38,760 bases of DNA from Candidatus Methanophagales archaeon (GCA_003336485.1 QENH01000185.1:1-38760); one strand, 5' to 3'; counted from the first letter of the stretch, positions 16,282 to 25,638 are shown. Notes: a model not told the origin generated them from the letters alone. Made by a program: numbers and translations.

Positions 16282-17356
16282 TCACATTCCAGAATCATTA
16301 TCGTGATTAGTCCAGAACTCAGCATATACCGGGTAATGGTCGGATACTGCCTGCGTTTCGTTTACTGTCAGGTTGTAAATCGGATCGTACCGGAATACGC
16401 TTGAAATACCTGTATAATCTGTTACCATCGGTGTCGTGATTATAACGCGGTCATATGTACAATTTGTTGCGCTTGTAGTCGTGTCAACACTGTTGTTAAT
16501 GCACCAATAATAATCGCCGCCACAGATAGTACAATTTGAATCTTCATCGAAGTATGAACAATCGGCATTTAAGTCACCCATAACGATGAAGTCCTGTTCA
16601 TCGGGATACTTGTTTTGTGTATATTTAACTACAACATCCAGGGCATTAATCTCCTCGGTCGCTTCATCTGGATCCGTATGAATTACTAACAAAGTGACAT
16701 CGAAGCTACCATTAACCGCCGCGAAAGATGCGATATATGGCTCCCTGTGGAAGGGATCGGTTCCGTTCGGTTCTGGATATATGTGGGGCGTACCGTTCAA
16801 TTTAACCGTCTGATTATTGTAAATATATGCATACTGCTCTTTGTTGGTAGTGCGACCCAACCGCTCACTTGCAATATAAACATAGTCGGAATCATTCGTG
16901 TTCGTAAGATTAACCAATTTAGGTAGTGCCGTTTGATCTTTATCCCTAATCTCTTGTATCGCCACAACATCATAAGTGCGTATAATCTTAGCGAGTACGT
17001 CCATAACTTCCGACTTACCTGCCTTGCTTTTACCGAAAATCTGTATATTGAAAGCACCAACTCGTAGTGTTTCGTTATCACAGGATAGATTTCCCTCTAT
17101 AATAGGTAGTTGTGAGGGTATAGGGGTAGGTGTAACTTCCGGTGTTAGTGTGGGCGTTGGTGTTGGTCTTGGCGTTGGTGTTGATTTTGAGGGGGGCTTA
17201 CAAACTTTACAAGGGCGATAACCTGCAGCAATTGCATCTTCAGGGGTATCAAAGCAAATCCGATTCCCTGATTTAATATTTTTCGCATAACGACAATCGG
17301 GATAATGATATGGCTTCCCCTTTTCGCATGGCTTTCGATCACTACAAAATTGTAGT
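16282..17356 (-). pseudogene. Exo/endonuclease/phosphatase-family nuclease lacking a start codon
   Basis: The DNase I-like EEP fold is clear: AIQEIRD (catalytic Glu), VIHTDPD, GDLNAD and the terminal SDHYPVYAEF. The first ATG in frame (17004) lies after the catalytic Asn segment RVGAFNIQIFG, so the domain must begin upstream. That frame is open to a TGA at 17357-17359 yet has no ATG, GTG or TTG. The open extension encodes a Cys-rich module (YHYPDCRYAKNI...YRPCKVCKPP, like the zinc module at the end of secreted nucleases) and a Pro/Thr linker. A signal peptide is missing. The gene therefore appears to have lost its 5' end, or uses an unusual start. Confidence 0.75.
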
Positions 17357-17357
17357 G
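17340..17357. promoter_or_regulatory. Operator-like palindrome upstream of wHTH gene
   Basis: CACTACAA, two bases, TTGTAGTG: a perfect 8-bp dyad between the start-less nuclease gene and the divergent winged-helix regulator. It lies about 25 bp from a TATA-like CTTTTAAGTA/TACTTAAAAG element readable on both strands. An autoregulatory site is a natural guess. Confidence 0.5.
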
Positions 17358-17380
17358 TTCACTACCGTATGCGTGATCGA

Positions 17381-17390
17381 TACTTAAAAG
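17381..17390 (+). promoter_or_regulatory. TATA box of winged-helix gene
   Basis: TACTTAAAAG; its spacing predicts initiation at about 17411, next to ATG 17412, i.e. a leaderless transcript. Confidence 0.5.
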
Positions 17391-17411
17391 GTTTTCGGTT
17401 TTATCGTGTGC

Positions 17412-17708
17412 ATGAGGGGATTATCTGCACACATGCGAGGATTATTAGTAAGCGATGTGAAGAAAATAGAGCTTCTAAAGGCTTTAATAGACGGAAAAGT
17501 GTATACATATTACCGGCTATCGAGGATTGTTGGAACGAACTATGAAACAGTAAAGAAAAATTGTAGATTTTTAGAGCTTTTGGCTTTTATTGAGATAAGC
17601 AGAGTAGACAAAGAAGAGAGTGCATCAGGCGTAGCGTCTTATAGGGTTAGAATTACAGAAGATGGGTTGAAAGCAGCAAAGAAGATCCTCAATACTCTGA
17701 AAACCTAA
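17412..17708 (+). CDS. Small winged-helix transcription regulator
   Basis: 98 aa. The winged-helix core is KIELLKALIDGKVYTYYRLS, then GTNYETVKKNCRFLELLAF, a basic/acidic wing (SRVDKEES...YRVRITEDG), and a final helix. This is the short archaeal ArsR-like type. A GTG at 17406 and an ATG at 17433 are alternative starts; the TATA spacing favours 17412. It stands beside a perfect dyad and divergent to the degraded nuclease gene, suggesting self-repression or control of that gene. The ligand is unknown. Confidence 0.75.
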   Translation: MRGLSAHMRGLLVSDVKKIELLKALIDGKVYTYYRLSRIVGTNYETVKKNCRFLELLAFIEISRVDKEESASGVASYRVRITEDGLKAAKKILNTLKT

Positions 17709-17797
17709 AAAGCCTGTACAATCGGAAAGCCCTTTGGAAGGATTGTTAAACGAGGATCTGGAATTATTCGAATCTATCATTCAGTAAATCAAGAAAA

Positions 17798-18780
17798 TAC
17801 TTTATTATTTTCCGGCTTAAACTTAAATAATATATTATCATCACTGTAAATGCAGGTGTTTCAATAATGGCGACAATAACCGGGAAAGTGCTTCGAATAC
17901 TAGCCTTTAACTCTGCCGATGAAACGAAAGAAGTCGTTGATCTCATAATAGCTGATGAATACGATTACACGCGTGTATCATTATGGGATGACAAAGCCGA
18001 ACTTGTGCGCAGTGGCGAGCTAAAAGCAGGTGACGTGTTAAGAATAGAGAATGCTTCTGAAGCACAAGCTGAAAAAAGGGCACATGCAGGTAAAAACGCG
18101 CGTATTGCTAAACTCGCTACGGACATCCATGCGTTAAGTCATGCTAAATCATCGAACCTTACCGTACTCGCAGTTGCGAGACCAGAGAAGGGGCAAGTCT
18201 GCATCGCGGGCATAGCCGAAAACGGCGAATGGATACGACCACAAGGCGTTTATGAATCTGACGTATTCGGTTCGGGAAGCGAAAAGATCAAAACTCTTTG
18301 CATCTCGAAAGTATATGTTGATGCGTGGCGAGGAAGACGTCCACGAAAAGAGGACCGCTTTTTTGTCTTTTGCGACGGCCCGGCACGTGAATTAAACGCA
18401 GAAACGAGGCGTGAATTCCTGGATCGCTATACTGACGAGTCCGTAGATGCAGTATTTAAAAGCGGCATGAGTTTGGGATTGATAAAGCCACGCATATTAC
18501 AAGTTTATGAAGAGCGAAAGAAGAAGAAGAAGGGCCAAAAGAGCCATGAGCTATACATCCGTTTCAACTTCAAAGACGCTTCCGGCAGGGTATACCGAAG
18601 ATGGTCATGCAGATGCAGTGACTTTTACAATTCCTGGAACGAATTAAAGAGGACACATCGCTGGACTTATGGATGGCGAATGCTCAGATACTTGAGGCGG
18701 AATGACACTTATCTCGCTATCGGGCTCACGTATACAGATTACGGCAGTAACCGACTGGAATATGGCGCGTATCCGATGAT
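17798..18780 (+). repeat. Direct copy 2 of the OB-gene segment
   Basis: Intact partner of 8306-9093. Same orientation, about 9.5 kb apart. Confidence 0.9.
17821..17834 (+). promoter_or_regulatory. TATA box of OB-fold gene
   Basis: ACTTAAATAATATA lies about 35-45 nt before ATG 17867. The same element is kept in the pseudogene copy (8329-8341). Confidence 0.5.
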
Positions 18781-18805
18781 CGTTGGTGTGCATGTATTAG
18801 CGTAA
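17867..18805 (+). CDS. OB-fold nucleic-acid-binding protein (RPA-like OB + C-terminal OB-like domain)
   Basis: 312 aa. Residues 1-70 form an RPA/SSB-like OB fold (TGKVLRILAF, VSLWDDKAEL, LKAGDVLRIENAS). A linker with KRAHAGKNARIAK follows. The C-terminal domain (about 95-312) is beta-rich, starts LTVLAVARPEKGQVCIAGI, and is basic and aromatic (YRRWSCRCSDFY, KRTHRWTYGWR). It resembles what I recall as dual-OB-domain proteins. ssDNA or RNA binding is inferred. It sits at the right boundary of the accessory island, convergent with cfbD (31 bp apart). Confidence 0.72.
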   Translation: MATITGKVLRILAFNSADETKEVVDLIIADEYDYTRVSLWDDKAELVRSGELKAGDVLRIENASEAQAEKRAHAGKNARIAKLATDIHALSHAKSSNLTVLAVARPEKGQVCIAGIAENGEWIRPQGVYESDVFGSGSEKIKTLCISKVYVDAWRGRRPRKEDRFFVFCDGPARELNAETRREFLDRYTDESVDAVFKSGMSLGLIKPRILQVYEERKKKKKGQKSHELYIRFNFKDASGRVYRRWSCRCSDFYNSWNELKRTHRWTYGWRMLRYLRRNDTYLAIGLTYTDYGSNRLEYGAYPMIVGVHVLA

Positions 18806-18836
18806 AGAAACGCGCAACTAATTTGACACGGCCAAA

Positions 18837-19928
18837 TTACTCTTTCAGCTTCAATATAGTATCACCGAATTCCGACGGTATGATGCCTGTAGCACCCATC
18901 GTCTTAGGATGAAGGTCGATTTCAAGCACTGCATAGTCATGACCAAGCCATTTCAACGGCTCGATTGTCCTTGGACCGTTAGTAACCGAGAATGTCTCCA
19001 TCTTTATGTTATACTTATCTAATGGCACGCCATGCGGAATGCCTAACAGAACTGCGAACTCATAATCAGAATAGTACTCTTTGATAATAGCAGCCGCTTT
19101 ATCGCCTGCAACGCCATATTCATCCAACCCGCCGATTAAATGGTCTATCGTGATACCGTCCGCAGCTAACTCGTCACGAATTATCGCCGAATAGCCCCGG
19201 ATCTTTCTCACACCTACGTTTGTATCTATGTTCGCGATATTAACGATTTGCGAAGCCGTAGCGGCTTTATTAACAGCCCTTAAAATGTCCGCGAACATGA
19301 ATGCCGTCTCCTTCTTCGCATTTAAAACACACACACCCTTTTTTCCCGCGTCTATGAGCTCAAGCAGCCTACGGGCAACGTCTATTTTAGAATCGCCTTT
19401 GGATGGTGGGATAAAGCTTTTACATGCTGCCCCTACTTCCTTTTCTAATAACGTTGCCGCTTCAAGCATTCGCTTCTGACGTTCAAACTCATCACTACTG
19501 ATTATACCCGCTTTATATGCGGATTCCAGAGTTAAGATAACGCCTACTGTGTTGTCTCGGTAGCCAGCATGCACGTCTACCGCAATCACCTTGCAGCCTA
19601 CGCCGCTGTCCTCTACCGTCTGAGACAGGTCTTCACCGATGATCATGCTCGCACAGGTGCCCACTACACCCATCAATTCCGGCTGAAACATCTCTTCTGC
19701 CTTTTTCAGTACACTCACGAGCGCTTCCTGCCCTCCGAACACGAAATTACTCTCGTTCATTGCAGTGGTTAAAACATGCATACCGTCTTCTTCAAGCAGC
19801 CGACTGTGCTTGAAACTGCAGCCCGGAGGGCCATGCAGAATCGCAACGTCCACATCTAAATCACGGAGCGTATAGAGCGCAGCTACTATCGCACTTGGTC
19901 TCGGATGCAGTATCGTTTCTTCGCTCAT
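18837..19928 (-). CDS. cfbD: Ni-sirohydrochlorin a,c-diamide reductive cyclase subunit CfbD
   Basis: 363 aa NifD-like protein. With CfbC it reduces and cyclises Ni-sirohydrochlorin a,c-diamide to 15,17(3)-seco-F430-17(3)-acid, the penultimate step to coenzyme F430. Family features are the N-terminal [16 protein letters not shown], the cluster-binding Cys in GPPGCSFKH, a second Cys in [13 protein letters not shown], and the late AVLLGIPHG. Only organisms with methyl-coenzyme M reductase need it. cfbE lies upstream on the same strand, separated by about 490 bp; cfbC is not in the window. Confidence 0.94.
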   Translation of the reverse strand: MSEETILHPRPSAIVAALYTLRDLDVDVAILHGPPGCSFKHSRLLEEDGMHVLTTAMNESNFVFGGQEALVSVLKKAEEMFQPELMGVVGTCASMIIGEDLSQTVEDSGVGCKVIAVDVHAGYRDNTVGVILTLESAYKAGIISSDEFERQKRMLEAATLLEKEVGAACKSFIPPSKGDSKIDVARRLLELIDAGKKGVCVLNAKKETAFMFADILRAVNKAATASQIVNIANIDTNVGVRKIRGYSAIIRDELAADGITIDHLIGGLDEYGVAGDKAAAIIKEYYSDYEFAVLLGIPHGVPLDKYNIKMETFSVTNGPRTIEPLKWLGHDYAVLEIDLHPKTMGATGIIPSEFGDTILKLKE

Positions 19929-20418
19929 GTCTTTGGGTTCCTACTTTTTTAGCCTTTGTTGAAGACGTGTTAGGAAAAGAAAGTTTTTAGTATATAATAT
20001 TTTAATCATGAATGCTTTCCGCTTCCACTTATCTGCTTCATCGAATTCTTGTCACTCGTAAAATTTCTGATTGATTCATACTACACCAAGCTTTATAATA
20101 AAACACCAACGATTACACCTCAAGTTCTTATGGCTTATCCGTCTGACAAATCTTTATTTTTGGTCTACCTGTATAATCAATTCGAAAACGCAAGAAAGTG
20201 AACCTAAAATGTTTACTTGCAAAAAGGTTTGTGTTGTGATTTTTCAGCTTTCCTCGTCCATCATCTTTGCTATTAGCCCAAAATATTCCACGCTCGTATC
20301 GTTAAGCTAAGTGACGAACTTAGATTGCTCTTTTAGCGATTAAATTCTACTATCTCCGCGGCGATAAAAAACGTGATTCTTAGACAGTGCCGGTAGCTCA
20401 TGAAATTGAACAGATCAT
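19929..20418. other. cfbE-cfbD intergenic region
   Basis: 490 bp with no credible gene. A minus-strand TATA (ATATTATATA, 19991-20000) gives cfbD its own promoter with a ~40-nt leader. The remainder is AT-rich with no strong hairpin. Confidence 0.5.
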
Positions 20419-21699
20419 TCACCGCCACGTCTTCACATTGGAAATAATCGCAAACCCTTCTTTAGAATCGTTAATCGCCTTCTCCAGGGCCGCATCCAAC
20501 CCATCCGAAAAGAACACGTTCTTACCTTCTATTTTGCCCTTGAACTCATCACCCACGATTATCACTTCAACGAACTCAGACGCGCTATTATCAACCACCT
20601 CTTTCAGTTCCTCAATGTCTACGCCCTCACACACATATTGTGACTCCACACCAAGAATCAAAATCATCTTCCCTGATAGCTGCCGTGCCTGCTCAGTTAT
20701 CACATCAAGGAACTTCAACTTTGTGCCGGAATTGGAATTATCAATCAGAAACCGCCCTTTTAGACTTCCCAGTTTCATCCTGCCCTCGACCGTCGAAATG
20801 TTAGTGTTGATCTCCACAGGTGGTACGCCGAGACACAACACAGCGCAAAAAGCCGCACCCAGACAATTCCTGTAATGTTCCGTCTCAAAAAAGGAATCAA
20901 AAGCGTTAAAGCCAAGTTCGCCATCAATATAATCGCCGTTTATCGTCTTCAGCCGATTAAAACGGACTTTGTCTCCCGCTAGCCACAGATTAGCATCCTC
21001 ATCGCCATAGGTATTCCCGCCCGCGTTCACATCTGACGGATGGACAATGATACTTTTAGCATCAAAGTTAGCAATTGACGCCAGTTTTACCGCAGATGCA
21101 TCTTCTGTACCGCCCGCAATTCTATAATCACCTGCCAAGCTCGTTATCAGGCCTACATCGCCTATTCCTGTTAATCCAAGCGAAATCTCAAATACTGCTA
21201 TATCCGGCTCCAAATTCCTTTCTGCCACTTTGCGCATCACCGCCAATACACTCGCAGGCGTGCCGCTGTGCCGAGGGAATCGAATCACACCGTCAGCCGA
21301 ATTGAACCTTGTAGAGGAACTGGTATGCGAAAGCACCTTTTTGCGCTTTAATAACTGACAGATCAATTCGCAGACCGACGTTTTTCCTACCGTGCCCGTT
21401 ACTTCTATCACGTTAATATCAGCGAAAAGGCCATTTGTGACTGCAATTTCCTTCACCGCTTCCTGGTGGCTAATAAACGGTACGTTGATCGCTAATGCTT
21501 GCTTTACAATTTCAAACTTCGGACTCAGATGAACCGGAGCGATAACCAAATCATAATCCAAACGGTCAAACGAAGACTGCTCTCTATAAGGATTGTTCAC
21601 CGTCACGTCTTTACCCAGCTCTTTTAGCTCGTCTGCAATCACGTCCGCACCGTGAATCGGGTCCAAAACTAATATCCGAGATGCTTCTTTTATATCCAT
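20419..21699 (-). CDS. cfbE: Coenzyme F430 synthetase CfbE (Mur ligase family)
   Basis: 426 aa from ATG 21699; the longer frame from 21738 only adds an Arg-rich tract encoded by a TTC repeat and is unlikely. It catalyses the ATP-dependent closure of the six-membered ring giving F430. Mur-ligase signatures are the P-loop VTGTVGKTSVCEL, the central domain with EISLGLTGIGDVGLI, NCLGAAFCAVLCLGVPPVEI, and the C-terminal GRFLIDNSNSGTK. The pairing with cfbD fixes the assignment. Confidence 0.92.
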   Translation of the reverse strand: MDIKEASRILVLDPIHGADVIADELKELGKDVTVNNPYREQSSFDRLDYDLVIAPVHLSPKFEIVKQALAINVPFISHQEAVKEIAVTNGLFADINVIEVTGTVGKTSVCELICQLLKRKKVLSHTSSSTRFNSADGVIRFPRHSGTPASVLAVMRKVAERNLEPDIAVFEISLGLTGIGDVGLITSLAGDYRIAGGTEDASAVKLASIANFDAKSIIVHPSDVNAGGNTYGDEDANLWLAGDKVRFNRLKTINGDYIDGELGFNAFDSFFETEHYRNCLGAAFCAVLCLGVPPVEINTNISTVEGRMKLGSLKGRFLIDNSNSGTKLKFLDVITEQARQLSGKMILILGVESQYVCEGVDIEELKEVVDNSASEFVEVIIVGDEFKGKIEGKNVFFSDGLDAALEKAINDSKEGFAIISNVKTWR

Positions 21700-21738
21700 C
21701 CTTCTTCTTCTTCTTCTTGTCTTCTTTAACCGCTGCAC

Positions 21739-21926
21739 CAGCGTCTTTTTACCCCCACCTTAATTTCACACTAGTTATTGTGAACCAAATAATAATAAAA
21801 AAAGATAGTTCTTTCAAAAAGAAAACTTAACAAACCAAAGAACCCGATTTTTTTTATTGTGCATAGTCACTGTTCCTAACTACTATAACAAACAGTTATA
21901 TATAAGATATACTAGTTATAATAATT
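21739..21926. promoter_or_regulatory. Divergent promoter region cfbE / GbsR-like regulator
   Basis: 188 bp, very AT-rich. It contains a TTCTTT-CAA-AAAGAA triloop palindrome (21809-21823) followed by a segment resembling the CRISPR-flank palindrome region. A TATATATAAG-like element lies near 21898-21906, upstream of the regulator start. Confidence 0.4.
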
Positions 21927-22373
21927 ATGATAAATCCAGAATCCGCAGAACAGGGGAACCCTGTGGACCGTGCGGTCAGACGCGTGAAAGCGATGATGAT
22001 GAATTGGGGCTTTGCGGAAGGCTGCAGCTTCATCTATGCTGTGCTCATCACCGCTCATAAACCGCTATCCGCAGAAGAGATAGGCAAAAAAACTGACTAC
22101 GCTTACTCGTCCACCATAAACTATCTTAATACTCTCATACGGATGGGTTTGGTAGATCGGTTCCGGGAGTTCAGAAAGAACAGATACGTAGCTAACGTGA
22201 ACTTCGTGGAGTTGATAAAGGCCGAGCGTGCGAGAGTTAAAAGTTATCTCAAGCAGCTTGGCTCTGATCTTGACGGTATAAAAGACCTCGAGCCGCTCAG
22301 GGATAAAGTTGAATATGCAATTGCATATCTAAAGGGCGTTGAACGTGTAGCAGAGCTAAAAAAGGAGGAATGA
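21927..22373 (+). CDS. GbsR/MarR-type transcription regulator
   Basis: 148 aa. The winged-helix core is LITAHKPLSAEEIGKKTDYA, then YSSTINYLNTLIRMGLVDRF with a basic wing (REFRKNRYVA). A C-terminal helical dimerisation segment follows. It resembles archaeal GbsR-like regulators. It ends 6 bp before the radical SAM gene, so they form an operon, divergent from cfbE. Control of this operon or of F430 genes is possible but not shown. Confidence 0.8.
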   Translation: MINPESAEQGNPVDRAVRRVKAMMMNWGFAEGCSFIYAVLITAHKPLSAEEIGKKTDYAYSSTINYLNTLIRMGLVDRFREFRKNRYVANVNFVELIKAERARVKSYLKQLGSDLDGIKDLEPLRDKVEYAIAYLKGVERVAELKKEE

Positions 22374-22379
22374 AGAAAG

Positions 22380-23948
22380 ATGGGAAAAAAAATATTATCA
22401 CGAAAAAGTGACAGATCCCCTAAGATCATATTGACTGCCGATGAGACGATGATGAGCAGATACAGATGGGGTATATTTGTTGGGTTCTCTACCTGCATGC
22501 CTCGTGGTATTGTTCCTGACTGGTTTTATTTCTCCGTTTTCTCGCCGCCAGTCCCGAGTAAGAACGGTAGAGCTTTGTTCGCCGATTCCGGACTTCGGAT
22601 CATGGAAGCTTCTTTAGCGACAGTCTTCGGCGATGATGACGTTGCAGTAGTGCATCCGCGTAATTTGGAGCGTGTAGCGGGCCGCCAAACGGAGATAATA
22701 GGCGTTTCTGGTCACGATTTCCTGGGTATCAATCCGCCGACCTCGGAGTTCGTTGATATGTTAGACATCGGCCCGCCGTACAACAGAATAAAGTTCTTTG
22801 AACTGATGAAAAAACCGGTGATGAGAGAGAAGATAGTAGTAGCAGGCGGTAAAGCGGCATGGCAGTTGACTGACGAGACGATTATGGACAAACTGAACAT
22901 AGATTATGTTCATCTGGGAGAGGGTGAAATTACCGTCCCCGCAATGTTCACCGCCATACTCGCAGGAGAGAAACTTCCGCGGACTATAAAAGGCAAAGAT
23001 CCAGACGCAGATGCGATCCCTAATATCAAGGGTGCTACTATCCATGGATTGGTAGAAATAAGCAGAGGCTGTGGAAGAGGCTGTGCCTTCTGCACTCCGA
23101 ACATGCAGCGGCTCCGCTTCAAGTCTCTCGAACATATCGTACGCGATGTAGCGGTAAATGTAAATGCGGGTCAGACGGCAATATCCCTTCATTCTGAGGA
23201 TCTCCTCCGTTATGGCGCACGAGGAATAGCACCGGACGAAGAACGTGTTCTGAACCTGTTCCGGCGTGTTGTCGCAGTGAAAGGAATTGAGCGTATTGGT
23301 GCGAGCCATATATCTCTTGCCTCTGTCTATCATGATCCCGAACTTCTTAGTGCCATCTCAGAATTATGCTACTCCGTGCTCGACCGTGACTGGATAGGCG
23401 CGCAAACAGGAATAGAGACCGGGAGTGGAAGACTGATTGCGAAACACATGTGCGGAAAAGCAGCGCCATCTGAGCCAGAGAAATGGCATGAGATTGTCAC
23501 ACATGCCTTTGGTATCCTCGATGATAATAACTGGTTTAACGCAGCAACAATGATTAACGGTCTTCCGGATGAAACTACAGATGACGTGATAAAAAGCATA
23601 GAACTGGTAGATGATTTAAAAGGGACTTCTTCTATTATCGTACCGCTGAACTTCGTTTCCATGCGTGGCTCCATGTTGGATAGCGAGGAAACATTTACCA
23701 TAGCGAAGATGACGCCAGAGCACTGGCAACTTCTGGGTGTTTGCATAGAGCACAATCTGAATCTCACGCCAAAACTAATGAACGAATACAATAGCGCTAA
23801 GGGTCTCAAAAGCAGCCTATTTTGTCTCGCTGCGAAATATATGGCGAATGCGTTGCAGAAGTATGTGAAAACAATGAAAAAGGGTGAAGCTCCCACTGAG
23901 CGTAGAGAGGCTAGCAAATGGCTCAATCCCGATCTATCAGCGATGTAG
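22380..23948 (+). CDS. B12-binding-domain radical SAM protein
   Basis: 522 aa. The N-terminal half (about residues 60-210) is a Rossmann-like cobalamin-binding-type region (SGHDFLGINPPTSEF, VVAGGKAAWQLT, YVHLGEGE). The radical SAM domain follows with the cluster motif CGRGCAFC (about residue 240) and strands TAISLHSEDLL, IGAQTGIETGSGRL, AATMINGLPDET. It matches archaeal conserved radical SAM families found in methanogens and methanotrophs. A GGAGG precedes the ATG by about 12 nt. The reaction is unknown; its place beside cfbE and cfbD makes a tetrapyrrole-related or methyl-transfer role worth testing. Confidence 0.85.
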   Translation: MGKKILSRKSDRSPKIILTADETMMSRYRWGIFVGFSTCMPRGIVPDWFYFSVFSPPVPSKNGRALFADSGLRIMEASLATVFGDDDVAVVHPRNLERVAGRQTEIIGVSGHDFLGINPPTSEFVDMLDIGPPYNRIKFFELMKKPVMREKIVVAGGKAAWQLTDETIMDKLNIDYVHLGEGEITVPAMFTAILAGEKLPRTIKGKDPDADAIPNIKGATIHGLVEISRGCGRGCAFCTPNMQRLRFKSLEHIVRDVAVNVNAGQTAISLHSEDLLRYGARGIAPDEERVLNLFRRVVAVKGIERIGASHISLASVYHDPELLSAISELCYSVLDRDWIGAQTGIETGSGRLIAKHMCGKAAPSEPEKWHEIVTHAFGILDDNNWFNAATMINGLPDETTDDVIKSIELVDDLKGTSSIIVPLNFVSMRGSMLDSEETFTIAKMTPEHWQLLGVCIEHNLNLTPKLMNEYNSAKGLKSSLFCLAAKYMANALQKYVKTMKKGEAPTERREASKWLNPDLSAM

Positions 23949-24042
23949 CATATTATAACCACACGATTACACAGATTTCCACAGATCTTTTCTTGATGCA
24001 TACAGGATGTTGCAATCAAATGATCGGTATTCATAAGATTTT

Positions 24043-24063
24043 GAAGTTTTGTATCAAAACTTC
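24043..24063. promoter_or_regulatory. Triloop palindrome (9-3-9) next to TATA box
   Basis: GAAGTTTTG, TAT, CAAAACTTC. It lies immediately upstream of a TATA element (TTTATATA, 24068-24075) for the secreted-protein gene. Either an operator, or a member of the window-wide triloop palindrome family that also ends the radical SAM transcript. Confidence 0.5.
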
Positions 24064-24131
24064 TAGGTTTATATAGCCAATTAATGTAATTAACAAATAG
24101 ATGGAAAATTAGGAGGTGAAAAAAGAAAAAA

Positions 24132-25607
24132 ATGAATGAAAAAGAGAATAGAGTAAAGACGGTGGTTATAATGGCGACGGCAATATTAGTGTTGATGTCT
24201 ATGCTGCCAGCAATGGTAAGTGCACAAGGCGACGTAAAAATCAATGAGATTATGTATAATCCAAGCAATGATCAAGGTGACGATTCGGACATGGAGTGGA
24301 TCGAGCTTTACAATAATGATGCTGATGCAATAAACATTAGCGATTGGACAATAGATGGAAACCAAATAGCAGATAGGGTAATGGAGCCGGGGGATTATGT
24401 CGTGCTTGCAAGGAATAAGACAGCGTTTGATGCCTATTATGGCGCGTTACCAGGTTCCGTAATAGATGTGACACTGGGACTAAAAAACGACCCGGGCGAC
24501 ACAATAGTCCTGAGCAACAGCACTGGAGCTGAGATAGATAACGTAACATACAATGCTTCATGGGGCGCAGATGGAAACGGTAAAACGCTAGAACGAACTG
24601 CAACAGGAGGGTGGGCAGAGAGCCTTGCTGATGGTGGTACGCCATGCAAACTGAATAGCGTGACTATCGTAGCACCATATTCACCCTGGATTCCGCCAAT
24701 GATTTACATATGTAACATTACCGTAGATGCTATGACACCAGAGAATGTCGGAAAGAATGCAACTATTGGCCTGTTTACTTCTGCAGAAATGATAGACAAT
24801 GCGTCATATTATGTGGTCAGCATAAGCAAACCCACAGACACTACTAAAATGTACATTAGTATGGATGACGAGAATGAAGATTTCCTGAGGAAACGGGTAG
24901 TGAGAGAAGTACTTGGAAGAGAAATATCGAATTTGACGTTTGATCCGGCGTCTGTGGGACGTGATTTCCCGCTTTGGGTTGGAAAAACGTGGACGTCTAC
25001 AGCCAATGTCACCGGCATAATAGTCAATGAAACTGGCTCGGCGATTCAAATTAACTCCACAGCAGTAGTAGCTGGCAAGGTAACCCTGGATGTAGTATCA
25101 GTACCGCTTGGCACATTCCGATGCCTAGTACTCGAAAATAATGTCAGTTATGATGTAGCGGGAGTGCCGACCTCGTATGTGGGAAAGTTCTGGAGGAGCA
25201 AGCAGAATAATAAGCTCTTGGTTCCAAAATATCAAAGCTATCTCCATGGAAACCTCGTGGAAGAGCTCGAGCTGATAGAAGTTATACCACCTACATTCCT
25301 CAATGCGAGTGACAACAATACCGCGATCAACGCTACGACCGGAGAATTCCTGGTTGTATCACTGGAAGGTAATCCAACTACAGGTTATACATGGGAAGTA
25401 GAAGAGCTTAATGAGCAAGTGCTGCAACAAATCGGAGGAATAGTAGATGTACCAGAATCTGACCTTATGGGTGCTCCCAGTATGCAAATCGCCACGTTTG
25501 AGGTTGTCGGTGCAGGTAATGCAACCATAAATATGGTTTATCATCGACCTTGGGAAACCGATGTGGAACCACTGGATACGTTTACTGTGAATGTGACCGC
25601 AAGCTGA
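24132..25607 (+). CDS. Secreted lamin-tail protein with C-terminal chagasin domain
   Basis: 491 aa. A signal peptide (about 1-32, ending VSAQ) precedes a lamin-tail domain (about 33-155, with MEWIELYNNDADAINISDW). A middle beta domain (about 185-385) is shared with the next gene. The C-terminal chagasin/I42 cysteine-protease-inhibitor domain (about 395-491) has its loop motifs GNPTTGYTWE and HRPWE. There are many N-glycosylation sequons. The strong RBS is AGGAGGTGA at 24111. It is probably an exported or cell-surface inhibitor; the target protease is unknown. Confidence 0.82.
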   Translation: MNEKENRVKTVVIMATAILVLMSMLPAMVSAQGDVKINEIMYNPSNDQGDDSDMEWIELYNNDADAINISDWTIDGNQIADRVMEPGDYVVLARNKTAFDAYYGALPGSVIDVTLGLKNDPGDTIVLSNSTGAEIDNVTYNASWGADGNGKTLERTATGGWAESLADGGTPCKLNSVTIVAPYSPWIPPMIYICNITVDAMTPENVGKNATIGLFTSAEMIDNASYYVVSISKPTDTTKMYISMDDENEDFLRKRVVREVLGREISNLTFDPASVGRDFPLWVGKTWTSTANVTGIIVNETGSAIQINSTAVVAGKVTLDVVSVPLGTFRCLVLENNVSYDVAGVPTSYVGKFWRSKQNNKLLVPKYQSYLHGNLVEELELIEVIPPTFLNASDNNTAINATTGEFLVVSLEGNPTTGYTWEVEELNEQVLQQIGGIVDVPESDLMGAPSMQIATFEVVGAGNATINMVYHRPWETDVEPLDTFTVNVTAS

Positions 25608-25638
25608 TGTGCCTTTGGCATAGATAGAACATAAAAAG

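Noticed and set aside
20071-20310. 79-codon frame between cfbE and cfbD
   Set aside because: Low-complexity content and no signals; treated as non-coding.
19929-20418. tRNA or other stable RNA gene in the larger gaps
   Set aside because: No T-arm GGTTCRA-type signature with matching acceptor arms was seen in any gap of the window.
22761-23333. 190-codon minus-strand frame inside the radical SAM gene
   Set aside because: Shadow of a strongly supported gene; no family features.
23369-24268. 299-codon minus-strand frame
   Set aside because: Antisense to the radical SAM gene end and the secreted-protein start; composition (Ser/Phe-rich) is typical of a shadow.
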